From assembly GCA_019918135.1 (NCBI GenBank), contig WBZZ01005995.1:134708-198707 (forward strand): DNA of 64,000 nucleotides, written 5' to 3'. The notes under the pieces are model-generated. The model ran no database searches. It saw only the letters and a list, made by a program, of their open reading frames with translations, and had not been told where the DNA came from. Numbering within the stretch: the stretch's first letter is position 1; each line of letters begins with the position of its first letter. Below, in pieces: positions 9,561 to 18,299 of this stretch. The DNA comes from Paulinella micropora. Lineage: Eukaryota; Cercozoa; Imbricatea; Euglyphida; Paulinellidae. A program made the translations under genes and the position numbers.

Positions 9561-11717
9561 ATGGTGGAAGAGCCGCAGAGCAAAGTCCGCAGGACCGATC
9601 AACAGACGGTAGTAGACGGGCGCCGACAAACTATCCAGCAAATCGGACTGCTAGACAAGCTATGCGAAGGCCACCGGATCCAAGCAGCAGAGATCGTCAA
9701 GGGTTTTATATCACCCGAAAAGGTGGATGGATTCATCGAACGTTGGCGTCCAATCAAGCTCCGACACCACCTTTCCACCGACACACTGGTGGCGACTGAT
9801 CTGGAGCTCGAGCTGGTTAGAAATAGCGCCAAATTTAAACAAAAACTCCAAAGCGTCTGGCCAAACCAAATTCCTTGCTTCGATCTCTCCAAAGCACAAG
9901 TCGCAAAGCTGGCCAACCTTTCCGCCGACGATGCTAGCTGGGACACTGCCATTAGGCTGGCCGACAGCAATTTGGTTCTAAAACACGTAGCAGCTAATCT
10001 ATCAATGAACAAGCCAATGCTGATTGGCCAGCTCATTGATTATTTGCAGCTACTGGGACACCTACAAACACAGAAATTAGTGCCTAAGGTGTATGGCCTG
10101 GTATTCATAGCCGATGATGACGCGAACGACAACAAAGCGCAAGCAGTCAGTGCCGCCAACGACAGCAAAGCTACCTACAGCGCCAAAAACTATTGGGTTG
10201 CTACAGAGCTTGTAAAGGGGCAGCACACTGGGAAAGAGACAAACTTGTTGACGTACCAAGAATCCCCGGAATTTCCTGGCGCAAATCTTTTCCGGGACTT
10301 GGTCGACGCGATGTTAAAGGCTCTGGGAGAATCACAAGTTTTGTTCTTTAATTGGACGCCAGAAGGAACGATTTACAGCAACGACTCCCACCAGTTCTTG
10401 CTCCGGGATGTAGCACCCGAATTCTGTATGCAGATTGATTTCGACGCCAGCCCATACAAAAACAACACGGAAGTAGTAAAACTAGCTAACTTACTCAGCG
10501 TTGTGGCCAATGGTCTCACGCGCCTAGCGCCAAGCTATTTCCTAGTGCTCTGGGACAAGCTACGTGTACACGTGGAAAAGATGCTAGAGTCTCCTAATCT
10601 TGTACTTAGCGAAGCACTGACCATTGTAGGCGAGTGGTGGTACGACGACCTGTGCCAGAGCAAAGCTGGGATACGAGGATACGACGGTTTCCTGTTCCGT
10701 GCCGCACGATATCTCAGCGTACCACCACTCGCAGGCGGCGGTGTTAGCTACTTTAGCACAGGCCAGCCCAAGGCAAGGTTTTTGTACGAGAGCGCCTTCA
10801 TAGACAAGCACCCCAGCAACCCCGACATGTTCCGGTTTCGCAAGAGCGACGAAATAGAAGAATTAGTGCGAGCTTATCCCAGCTTTCGCGCACACGATGT
10901 ACGTTGCTTTATCAAGTGTCTTCTTCTCCTTGTGCGAGCCCGCGCAACATCTTATCTATCTCTTTCGCGCACGCACCCAACCCAAGACGATGAAGTGATC
11001 GACATTACTATCGAAAGGCAATTCCTAGCGCTTCAGAAGAAAATAGAAAAAGGGCAAAGTGTCGTCGAGCAGCTACAAAAAAAATACGACAGTTTGGGGA
11101 CACAAAAGGAGGAGGCCCAGTCGCCCAAGGCAATGCTTGAAGGAATGGAGAAGGACGTTTTGAAAGCACAAAAAAAACGCTTAAGCAAAAAAAATCCACA
11201 CAACACTACTGAGGCCAGAGAACTTAAGCGTACAGAAGCTTTGGACCTAGCTCGAATCAATTGGGAAGCTAAGTGGAAACAGTGGTGGAAAGAAACGAAG
11301 GAGCTTGCCACGGTACAGAAAATATTTTGGACGAACTGGGATACTCTGCTTCGTACGTTGCAAGGCATTATGACAGACTCTATGAGAGCAAAGGAGTTCC
11401 GGCTTAAGCTGGAACTGAAGCATTTCCGTACACCGTACTTGCAGTGGTTTGATACAAACGTAAACAAGTTGCCAGACAGTTATGCGGTGCCTATTATACG
11501 GGAGAAACTTAGAACAGCGCAAATGGAACTGGTTGAGGCCCTAGGACGCTTACAAGAGCTACTGCCTTCTCAGACTTTAGAGACGATGGCGTCGTGGGAC
11601 GTAGGGCTAGCAAGGCGCTCAGAACAGCAGACGCAACGGCAGCCACGACGTTCAGAGCCTACTTCAGCGCTCCACACCCTCGCCGATATCGCCACCCGCT
11701 CTAAAAGAAAGGACTAG
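9561..11717 (+). CDS. Pseudokinase-like protein, intact paralogue
   Basis: The 718-residue protein starts at ATG 9561. Residues 135-148 (SNLVLKHVAANLS) look like the kinase lysine strand, 175-220 like the hinge region, and 258-290 (FFNWTPEGTIYS then LLRDVAPEF) like catalytic and metal loops. The usual catalytic Asp is not evident in NWTPEG, so it may be a pseudokinase. An Asp/Glu stretch (PTQDDEVIDIT) near 475 leads into a C-terminal coiled-coil half rich in Lys, Glu and Trp. A disrupted tandem copy lies directly upstream (7184-9305). I do not recognise a named family; the kinase relation rests on motif order only. Confidence 0.6.
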   Translation: MVEEPQSKVRRTDQQTVVDGRRQTIQQIGLLDKLCEGHRIQAAEIVKGFISPEKVDGFIERWRPIKLRHHLSTDTLVATDLELELVRNSAKFKQKLQSVWPNQIPCFDLSKAQVAKLANLSADDASWDTAIRLADSNLVLKHVAANLSMNKPMLIGQLIDYLQLLGHLQTQKLVPKVYGLVFIADDDANDNKAQAVSAANDSKATYSAKNYWVATELVKGQHTGKETNLLTYQESPEFPGANLFRDLVDAMLKALGESQVLFFNWTPEGTIYSNDSHQFLLRDVAPEFCMQIDFDASPYKNNTEVVKLANLLSVVANGLTRLAPSYFLVLWDKLRVHVEKMLESPNLVLSEALTIVGEWWYDDLCQSKAGIRGYDGFLFRAARYLSVPPLAGGGVSYFSTGQPKARFLYESAFIDKHPSNPDMFRFRKSDEIEELVRAYPSFRAHDVRCFIKCLLLLVRARATSYLSLSRTHPTQDDEVIDITIERQFLALQKKIEKGQSVVEQLQKKYDSLGTQKEEAQSPKAMLEGMEKDVLKAQKKRLSKKNPHNTTEARELKRTEALDLARINWEAKWKQWWKETKELATVQKIFWTNWDTLLRTLQGIMTDSMRAKEFRLKLELKHFRTPYLQWFDTNVNKLPDSYAVPIIREKLRTAQMELVEALGRLQELLPSQTLETMASWDVGLARRSEQQTQRQPRRSEPTSALHTLADIATRSKRKD

Positions 11718-12050
11718 TCATTGTAATCCAAAAAGCTGCCGATCCCTACCTAGCGCGTGTTGCTGCGCCATTGACTCGGCAGCCGAAGGAGCTTAGAATT
11801 CCGGGCCCGGCTGTGTGTGCGCACAACAAAGAGACTTGTATTTTTAATTAAAGCTTGGGTACTTGAGCGATTGGCCCCCCCCCCCCCCGCCTAACCTGTT
11901 AGGCCAGGGAGAGGACGGAAAGGCTGCAAGGGGGCGACCCCCCCCCCCCCTACCTGAAGCCAACCCCTGGCCTGGCGGGCTCTCGTCTGGTTGGCCTCAG
12001 GTCTTTTTAGTCACTAAAGCCCGAGAAGTGTGAGAGAGGGCCCGTGGACC
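11718..12050 (+). promoter_or_regulatory. Intergenic region with C-runs upstream of thymidylate kinase
   Basis: No ORF of note. It contains a TTTTTAATTAAAGC stretch at about 11840, which may end the preceding transcript. Two long C-runs follow (about 11875-11888 and 11939-11951), with an imperfect repeat of CCTGGCC/GGCCAGG around them. The kinase ATG follows about 100 bp later. Confidence 0.35.
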
Positions 12051-13062
12051 ATGTCCACAGTCACTACTACCCCGGCGCTTGTCAGTCGCGGCTTGTTTAT
12101 CTTATTCGAGGGTTTGGATCGCACGGGCAAGTCTACGCAAGTCGATCTGCTGGTGCCTTGGCTACAAAGCCAAGGCAAGGAAGCAGTGGCCATGCGGTTC
12201 GCGCCTTGCTATCTCCAACAGAGCTAGCTAGAACGCTTTTTTTCGTGCCTTGTGTGTTACATACTCCCCCCCCCCCCCCAAAATACGTAGTTTCCCCGAC
12301 CGAGGCACCCGGATTGGGAAAATTATCGACGCTTACCTAACTTGCAAGGCTCAGATCGATGATCATGCTATCCACTTGCTCTTCGCCGCCAACCGCTGGG
12401 AACAGTCGGGTCAAGAGGAAGTGGGGGGCTCAGTGTGTGTATGTGTGCATGTGCACGTGATAGCTTCCATAGTCGCTCTGCTGGAGAAGGGTACTTCAGT
12501 GGTCGTGGATCGCTACTCCTACTCTGGCGTCGCCTTCTCGGCAGCGAAAGGGTTGGACCCGAGCTGGTGCTTTTCTTCTGAAGTAGGTCTCCCGTCACCT
12601 GACTTGGTATCTTAACTCACTCCTCGACACACAGTGTCCGCATCTTCCCAACCCTGCTGCTACAGACGATGATGCGTCTGTAGGTGCTATTCCTGCAAAT
12701 GCCTCTGCAGGAAGCCGCCAGACGGTAAATAGTGTTTTTGATCTATTGTGCGCGTTTGGCCTGCGCAAGTGCTCATATCAATGCGTGCTTTTGCAAGTGA
12801 CGCGCACAATGGCAACGAGCGCTATGAGACAAAAGAGATGCAGCAAAAGGTAGCTGCCCAGTTCGAATCTCTGCAGAAGCAGGCGGAGTGGAAGATTATA
12901 GATGCTTCTGTCACTCCCAAGGAAGTACACGCGCAGATCACGCCTTGGGTCCTCGGCGCCCTTGCGCAAGGCACGCACAGAGCCCCCATTCAATATATCA
13001 AGACGCCGGCTCACTTGCGCAAGCAGGAAGGTCTGCTCCAGGAGCAGGCCTCTCGAACGTAA
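12051..13062 (+). CDS. tmk: Thymidylate kinase with four predicted spliceosomal introns
   Basis: Exons 12051-12196, 12291-12409, 12464-12606, 12684-12724 and 12798-13062 join to exactly 714 nt (237 residues). Each intron (94, 54, 77 and 73 nt) starts GT and ends AG, and each removes a stop, a frame change or a segment absent from cellular enzymes. The joined protein follows eukaryotic dTMP kinases: P-loop FEGLDRTGKST (20-29), the RFP-D-R-G-T-x-I-G-K segment, HLLFAANRWE, the DRYSYSGVAFSAAKG block, a VLFLQMP strand and NERYE near the lid. It phosphorylates dTMP to dTDP for DNA synthesis. Exon 4 is only 41 nt. Intron 1 holds a C-run of about 13. Intron 2 has no in-frame stop, so retention would add 18 residues. 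The human-like sequence suggests capture from a eukaryote (inference). Confidence 0.85.
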
Positions 13063-13123
13063 ACTTACAGTTTTTTTTATTAAAGCTCGACCAAGTCTTA
13101 CACTCTGGTGCTAATTTTGCAAA

Positions 13124-13955
13124 ATGGCTCTGAAACAGGAGGTTCTGGCTTTGCTGCACCTGTACTGGAAAGACCCAACCTGGTTCTTTGTCCGGGTCGG
13201 GAACGGGTCGCTGGCTTCGCCTAGCACGACAGAGGAGCTCCACCGGATTGGCGACTGGGTAAGAGCGCCCGCCAGGCCGGCCGAGACGCGGGACCTGGCA
13301 GATCTTCTGTGCTACTTAGAGGCCCGCGCCAGGGGGGGCGCGGGGGACATGCCCCCAGACCTGACGACCTCGTGGGTGCTGGAGCACTCGCGATCTTTCT
13401 ACTTCTCCAAGGTCCACCACGTGTTCCAAGAGGTCACGCAAGTAGCGTTTCCGCAAGAACGGAAGTACCTAGACCAAGAGCCCCCTGACTGGGCCACGTA
13501 CTTGTGCCGGGGTGGAGCACTCGTGCCTGTCACCCCGGATCTGAGCGCCCGATGGTCCGCCTGCCCTGAGACGCGTTCGCTTGACATTTTTCGAATTCAC
13601 GCAGTTTTTCGCTCCGAGCTTTTCCGTAGCCCAGGACGCTTTTCAGGCGGTCGAGCCCTTCCTGGACGAGCGAGGCCTCGGGCTCTGCGTCGCGCAACTG
13701 AGCCGCCGCTGGTGTCTTTTGGAAACTAGTATGTCGGCAGCGCTCCCTCTGGCCTGGCGGGCTTTGCTCGCACTGACAATACCAGGGCTAGGCCCGACGA
13801 ACGAGCAGCTGGGGCAGGATTTGGTACTGCGAGCCCGCGGCGAGGTGGCGGAGCTGGCGCAGGTCAAAGCCGCCATCGTGCGTGAATGGCTGGTACTACC
13901 AGAGCTGGTACGGATGATCGTGGGCTACGCGGGCGACGATTTTGTAATACAATAG
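13124..13955 (+). CDS. Hypothetical protein with a frame break
   Basis: ATG 13124 begins MALKQEVLALLHLYWKDP. Natural-looking sequence runs in this frame to about 13,570 and then continues in another frame (FAPSFSVAQDAFQAVEPF onward) to the stop at 13955. Either a one-base indel near 13,575-13,590 or an intron would join them; a GT at about 13,530 with the AG at 13603-13604 gives a phase-0 join of a size like the other introns. The two halves together would be about 250-280 residues. I recognise no family. Confidence 0.5.
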
Positions 13956-13982
13956 ATCTTGTAATCTTAATGAAAAAAATGA

Positions 13983-14029
13983 AACCCCGCAGGGGCGCGG
14001 GGGCCAGCTTGCCTCTGCGGGGTTTCAAA
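13983..14029. terminator. Hairpin between convergent genes
   Basis: GAAACCCCGCAG pairs perfectly with CTGCGGGGTTTC across a 22-nt GC-rich loop. It lies between the gene ending at 13955 (plus) and the gene ending at 14101 (minus). A TTTATTAAAA signal follows at about 14047. Confidence 0.5.
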
Positions 14030-14100
14030 CTCGAGTACAAAAACGTTTTATTAAAAAGCGCAACAAAAACATCCTGGCCCCCGCAGGGCACCGCCGCCAC

Positions 14101-15051
14101 TCAAGCCAGGCCCTCTGGAAGGGGGGCCGCGGAAGGTGCAGGGAGCACAATTCCCGAAAGGGGGGGCGCGGGGTCATGCCCCTCCGCGCAGGGGGCGCGG
14201 GGGGTTTGTCCCCCGGTCTGCCCACCGGCGCGGAGCCCCCCCGGCATGGCCTCGTCTCCCAACTCCAAGAAGACCTTGTCTAAGAACAGCTCCACGGCAT
14301 CCGCGCGGAACTGAGAGGTGGGGCTAAATGAGCGCAAAGTTTCCAGCGCGATGTCTAGTTGTTTCTCGAGCCTTGTCATTCGGTGGATTGATTCTGCCAT
14401 TTGGGACAGACGCTCTTTCCGTTCCCGGACGCTCTTTGCAATCTCACCTCTGCCAGCAGGGCCTAGTTCTCTCCTTTGCTTCTTTCTGGGGCGTTGGCTG
14501 CACTCAGGGGCCGCGGCCGACGACGACGATAGTGACGCAACCGCTTTTCCGTTTCCCTTTTCTTCTTTTCCTTCTTCTTCTTTGTCGCTGTCCTCGTCCT
14601 CGTCCTCGTCATCCGTTGTTTCGTCGCTAGGCTCCGGCGGCTGCGCAGAGCGCCCGCCCTTGTCTTCTTCTGGCTCGACTGTGACATTCGAGCCCGGAAT
14701 CATGTGATAAACCGCAGGGAGCGGTAGAGAGGGATCGCTGCAGATGCGCTTAAACTCCTTGAGCAATTCCTCTGCTGCTGGTCCTTTTATCTCCAATCGA
14801 TCAAACAATCTAGCTAAGGAGTCCTGGCCACAAGCGAGACTGGCCAGCGGAGTGCCCTTAAATTTGATCCGAGTAAAGACCACGTCACCAAACCTACGCT
14901 TGGCACTCTGGATCTTTTGCCGCGCGCTTTTGAGGCCGCAGTTCTGGACGTAATTCAGCGCACGAGACACTTCGATCAAGCCTAGCAGGGGGTCTGCTGT
15001 GATGCTACCAAAGATGCTCACGGAGAACCTGCCATCAAGGTGGTCCGACAT
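14101..15051 (-). CDS. Hypothetical acidic protein with nuclear-localisation-like segment
   Basis: The frame is open further upstream through a G/C-rich leader, but the first good ATG is at 15051 (MSDHLDGRFS), giving 316 residues. The N-terminal 100 residues look globular (FGSITADPLLGLIEVSRAL) and faintly resemble BRO/KilA-N-type DNA-binding domains; this is weak. An acidic run (DDEDEDEDSDKEEE, about 150-170) and a basic RPRKKQRRE follow, then a helix with Leu/Ile heptads, then a Pro/Gly-rich tail. It may be a nuclear regulatory protein (inference). Confidence 0.5.
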   Translation of the reverse strand: MSDHLDGRFSVSIFGSITADPLLGLIEVSRALNYVQNCGLKSARQKIQSAKRRFGDVVFTRIKFKGTPLASLACGQDSLARLFDRLEIKGPAAEELLKEFKRICSDPSLPLPAVYHMIPGSNVTVEPEEDKGGRSAQPPEPSDETTDDEDEDEDSDKEEEGKEEKGNGKAVASLSSSSAAAPECSQRPRKKQRRELGPAGRGEIAKSVRERKERLSQMAESIHRMTRLEKQLDIALETLRSFSPTSQFRADAVELFLDKVFLELGDEAMPGGLRAGGQTGGQTPRAPCAEGHDPAPPLSGIVLPAPSAAPLPEGLA

Positions 15052-15094
15052 GCCACAGGAAAAAAATAAGAGAGCTCGGGGGGACTCCGTCCCC

Positions 15095-15183
15095 CCTGAG
15101 AAAAAAAGGGGGGGGTGCCCCCCCCCCTCACTCCCCTGCCTCCCCCTCCACTTGAGCCCCCCTGAGCCCGGGGGGCTCAAGAG
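15095..15183. repeat. G/C tract with TGAGCCCCCC palindrome, copy 1
   Basis: G- and C-runs (15097-15127) precede a block of about 40 bp in which TGAGCCCCCC pairs with GGGGGGCTCA across TGAGCCC. A second copy of the block lies at about 17598-17642. It lies between the divergent-end gene start at 15051 and the 3' end of the Sel1 gene at 15242. Confidence 0.5.
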
Positions 15184-15241
15184 CCCAAAGAAAAGACAAG
15201 GAAAACGACCGGACGATTTTAATGAAAATTACACAGAGTGA

Positions 15242-16623
15242 TTAGATCGCGAGGAAGTACTTCGCTAAGGCATGCTCTTGTTCCGCTGCTAAGCGGAACC
15301 ACTCAGCCGCTTGGGCATCGTCCTGCTCGACCCCCGTACCGCTAGCATAGCTAACTCCCAAATTAAATTGTGCACCGGGGTCCCCTTGCTCGGCGGCTTG
15401 GCGGTACCATCCGATTGCCTTGGCCTTGTCCTGCCCGACCCCCCGTCCGCCAGAATAACATTCACCTAGGCTACGCTGAGCCCCTGCGTGCCCTTTCTCT
15501 GCTGATTTTGTATACCACCCGCTTGCTTTGCCCCAGTCCTGGGGCACGCCCGTGCCCCGGGCGTAGCATTTACCTAGTTTGTACTGCGCCTCGGCGTGCC
15601 CCTGCTCGGCTGCCTTTGTATACCACCCGATTGCCTTGCCGCAGTCCTGGGGCACGCCCGCCCCCCGGGCGTAGCATTTAGCAAGTTCGTAGCGCGCCTC
15701 GGCATGGCCTCGCTCTGCTGCTTTTGTATACCACTCGACTGCTTTGACTTCACCGGGTTCCGTGCAATCGTTGTAGGATTCAGCGAGATCGTACTGCGCA
15801 GAGCTGCCGCCCTCCTCCGCCTTTATTTGCGTCCATGCTATGCTGCAGCCCCGATCGGCCGCGCTTGTATACAAATCAAACGCCTTGGCCTTGTCCCTGG
15901 GCACGCCTGTGCTATATTCGTAGCATTCAGCAAGATTGTAGTGTGCGTAGGCATCCCCCTGCTCTACCGCCCTTGTATACCACTCGACAGCCTTAGCCTC
16001 GTCCCTGGGCACGCCCGTGCCACCCTTGTAGCAGCCGGTAAGGCTGCGCTGCGCTGCGACATGGCCTTGCTCTGCCGCTTCCGTATACCACTCAATGGCC
16101 TGGCCCTCCTTGCGGGGGACACCCCAGCCATAATGGTAACAGCAAGCAAGTTCGTACTGTGCCTCAGGGTAGCCTTGCTCCGCCGCTTTTGCATACCACT
16201 TAAACGCCTCGACCCTGTTTTTGAACACGCCCCTGCTCAGGGCGTATCATTTAGCGAGCTTGTACCAGGAGCCTGCCTGGGCTACGCCCCAGGCAGGCAG
16301 GCTTGGGACCAGGGTCTGAACGTTGGCAGGGACCTGCTCTTGCGGGACCTCTGCGCCAGCTGGCGCAGATTGGAGGGGCTGCAAGGGGTGCAGCTGCCGC
16401 AAAAGGTCCCGCAAGAGCAGCGCCAGGTCCGGTTCGAGCCTGGGCGGGCCTTAATTACCAGAAACTTGATATCTGCCTCCGTCAGGCGCAAAAGCCCTGC
16501 TCGGTCGCGGTATTGCAGTGCGCGCAAAAGTGCGCTTAGTGCGGGCTCCTGCACGCCCTGGCCCTCGAGCGCCGCTCGTAGCCAGCGCTGGGCTTCAGCC
16601 CGCGTGCCATCCGCGGTAGCCAT
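15242..16623 (-). CDS. Sel1-repeat protein with N-terminal SAM-like domain, one predicted intron
   Basis: complement(join(15242..16232,16310..16623)) totals 1305 nt, 434 residues. The 77-nt intron (16233-16309) has GT-AG ends. Without it the frame stops twice; with it the first exon (ending TFRPW) joins GVFKNRVEAFKWYAKAAEQG, a proper Sel1 repeat. Residues about 10-60 form a small helical domain with a SAM-like pattern (LLRALQYRDRAGLLRLTEADI). About nine Sel1 repeats of 36 residues follow (consensus A-x-WYTKAAEQGHAEAQYxLGxCYxxGxGVPQD). Sel1 proteins are adaptors that bind other proteins; large viruses and intracellular bacteria often carry them for host interaction (inference). ATG 16623 is the first in frame. 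Confidence 0.8.
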
Positions 16624-16639
16624 CGTCGCCAATGGTCTG

Positions 16640-16945
16640 TGGGCTTGGGCGGGAGCAGAATTTCTTTTTTATTTAAAGCAGACATTTCGCGGTGCAGACA
16701 TTTCGCGGTGCAGACATTTCGCAATACAAAATGTTGGGAGGGGGGGAAGAAAGGGAGGAGGGGGGGAGAGAAAGGGAGGAGGAGGGGGGGGGGGGAGAGG
16801 TGTACGTGAGAGCGCGGGGGGCTGCGAATGGAGGGGGGGCAACACCCCCTCCCCCCCCCCCCCGCTTCTTCCGGTGGCAATGGTAGTGGAAAAAAAAAGG
16901 CTTTTTTATTAAAACGGTCGGCGGGCTTCGCCCGCCCGACCGTTT
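16640..16945. promoter_or_regulatory. Repeated octamers, G-tract and hairpin upstream of the Sel1 gene
   Basis: CAGACATTTCGC occurs three times in tandem at about 16679-16720 as a 15-17-bp unit. A polypurine G-tract (16737-16800) and a C-run (16845-16863) follow. A near-perfect hairpin (AAAACGGTCGG-CGGGC arm, about 16909-16946, TTCG-type loop) is preceded by TTTTTTATTAAA. Confidence 0.45.
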
Positions 16946-16948
16946 TCA

Positions 16949-17430
16949 TTTTTGCGACAATTTGCACGTGTTCGCCGCACCAGGCACTGGTGTCGTTCCG
17001 TACCGGAGATATAAGGTGGCGGGATTCTAGATTTGAGCTAAAAATTAGCAAGAGCTCCGCCGAGTTTAGCAGCGCTAAACTCGGCGAGCACATGCTAAAA
17101 TTAGCAGTGCTAAAAATTAGCAGAGCCCCGCAGAGTTTAGCAAAAAGCTCCCGCAAAAGCCGGCACGTTTTTTGCGGAAAAACGCGCAGAACTTCGCTCT
17201 CCACAGAGCGGGGCGACCGGTCCAGTTTGCGACAAATCGCACGTGTGTTCGTCCAAGGTACTGGTGTCGTTCCGTACCGGGCATATAGGGTGGCAGGATT
17301 CTAGATTTAGCTAAAAATTTAGCACAAGCTAAAAATTTAGCAGAGCTAAAAATTTAGCACAAGCTAAAGTTTTAGCAAAAGCTCCCGCAAAAGCCGAAAC
17401 GTCACTTTTTCCATCGGGAATATACGGTGA
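16949..17430. repeat. Repeated TATA-like modules with AT-rich palindromes (candidate origin or RNA genes)
   Basis: Two units of about 180-275 bp share the same order. First comes TTTGCGACAA-(T/A)-TTGCACGTG (16949, 17225). Next is CTGGTGTCGTTCCGTACCGG, then GATATAAGGTGGC / CATATAGGGTGGC, then GGATTCTAGATTT. Repeats of GCTAAAAATTTAGC and relatives follow, and then CTCCCGCAAAAGCCG. A third partial unit (AATATACGGTGACAGGAGC) follows at about 17420, and TTTACGACAAATTGCGTGTG recurs at 17701. No coding pattern is evident. A related block occurs at 26880-26945. Confidence 0.6.
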
Positions 17431-17516
17431 CAGGAGCTTCACTGCTCTCCGAACAAGGCCAGCGCCTCATGTGCGTTCGAAATCTTGGCGGGCTGCTACG
17501 TGGCCGAACGGGGGAA

Positions 17517-17517
<1 letters not shown>

Positions 17518-17554
<37 letters not shown>

Positions 17555-17642
17555 CGAAGGGAAAGAGGTGGGGGGGCGCCTCCCCCACCCCCTCTTTTTT
17601 TTCTTCCCTCCACCTGAGCCCCCCTGAGCCCGGGGGGCTCAA
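17518..17642. repeat. GA microsatellite, G/C palindrome and second TGAGCCCCCC palindrome
   Basis: (GA)n of about 34 bp at 17518-17551 is followed by GGTGGGGGGGCGCC/TCCCCCACC (about 17569-17592). The second copy of the TGAGCCCCCC...GGGGGGCTCA block seen at 15.15 kb follows (about 17603-17642). Confidence 0.6.
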
Positions 17643-17781
17643 AGAACAGGGGAGCAGAACCCCCCCTCCCTTTTCACATAAGAGTGCGCCAGCCGGTTCA
17701 TTTTACGACAAATTGCGTGTGTGGCGCACAAGCCAAAAGCTTGACAAAGAGCTCGCTGCGCTTTCGCCTTGGGGGCCCTTC

Positions 17782-17913
17782 TCGATATGTTTCTGCAATC
17801 GGCAGCGGGGTGCGCGCGTGTACCGATTGCAGAAACACATCGACAATCTGCAAATAATTTTTTTCTGCACGTCGAACAGATGTGGGGCCGGACGACGTGC
17901 AGAAAGAAATTCT
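17782..17913. repeat. Two adjacent long hairpins
   Basis: The first pairs CGATATGTTTCTGCAATCGG with CCGATTGCAGAAACACATCG (one mismatch, about 20-nt loop, 17782-17843). The second pairs TTTCTGCACGTCG with CGACGTGCAGAAA exactly across an 18-nt spacer (about 17868-17912). Both carry TTTCTGCA in their arms. They lie in the gene-free 16.65-18.29 kb region. Confidence 0.65.
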
Positions 17914-18127
17914 GAAACAAAAAAGCTAGACAAATATAGTTTACCAGATCGAACCAGCGCCTGCAAACTGCGGAGTGATCTGTGCAGGCGCAGTGCTTGT
18001 AGAAAATTGCCACCGCGTCATGGTGACCGTATTGGCGGATAAAGTGTCGCACCGCGCGGCTGTCCATGCTCCTGGCCCACAGATCTTGGACAGCCGTCAA
18101 CGAGGGTGCAACTTGCACCTCAACAAA

Positions 18128-18290
18128 TAAGGGAGGGGGGGGGAGAGGAGTGGGAAGTGTGGAGGGGGGGGGGGAGAGGAGTGGGAAGTGTGGAGGGGGG
18201 GGGGGAGGCACCCCCCCCCCGAAAAAAGGGGGCGGGCAGCACATCTACCCCCCCCCCCCCACACACACACACAAAAGAAAGAGAGCCAAA
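18128..18290. promoter_or_regulatory. G-rich tandem repeat upstream of the CoiA-like gene
   Basis: Two copies of a GAGAGGAGTGGGAAGTGTGGAG unit separated by G-runs (18128-18203) precede C-runs, more G, a longer C-run and an (AC)n stretch, ending 10 bp before the ATG at 18300. Confidence 0.45.
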
Positions 18291-18299
18291 ACAAGGGGG

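Noticed and set aside
9561..11717. Assignment as an active protein kinase
   Set aside because: The catalytic Asp of the usual loop is not visible, so only a kinase-like or pseudokinase relation is claimed.
14318..14707. Plus-strand ORF with Ser runs at 14.3-14.7 kb
   Set aside because: It is the antisense of the acidic Asp/Glu run of the gene at 14101-15051.
17639..18244. 201-codon minus-strand ORF in the gene-free region
   Set aside because: It crosses both long hairpins and the G/C tracts and has no motif; composition follows the DNA repeats.
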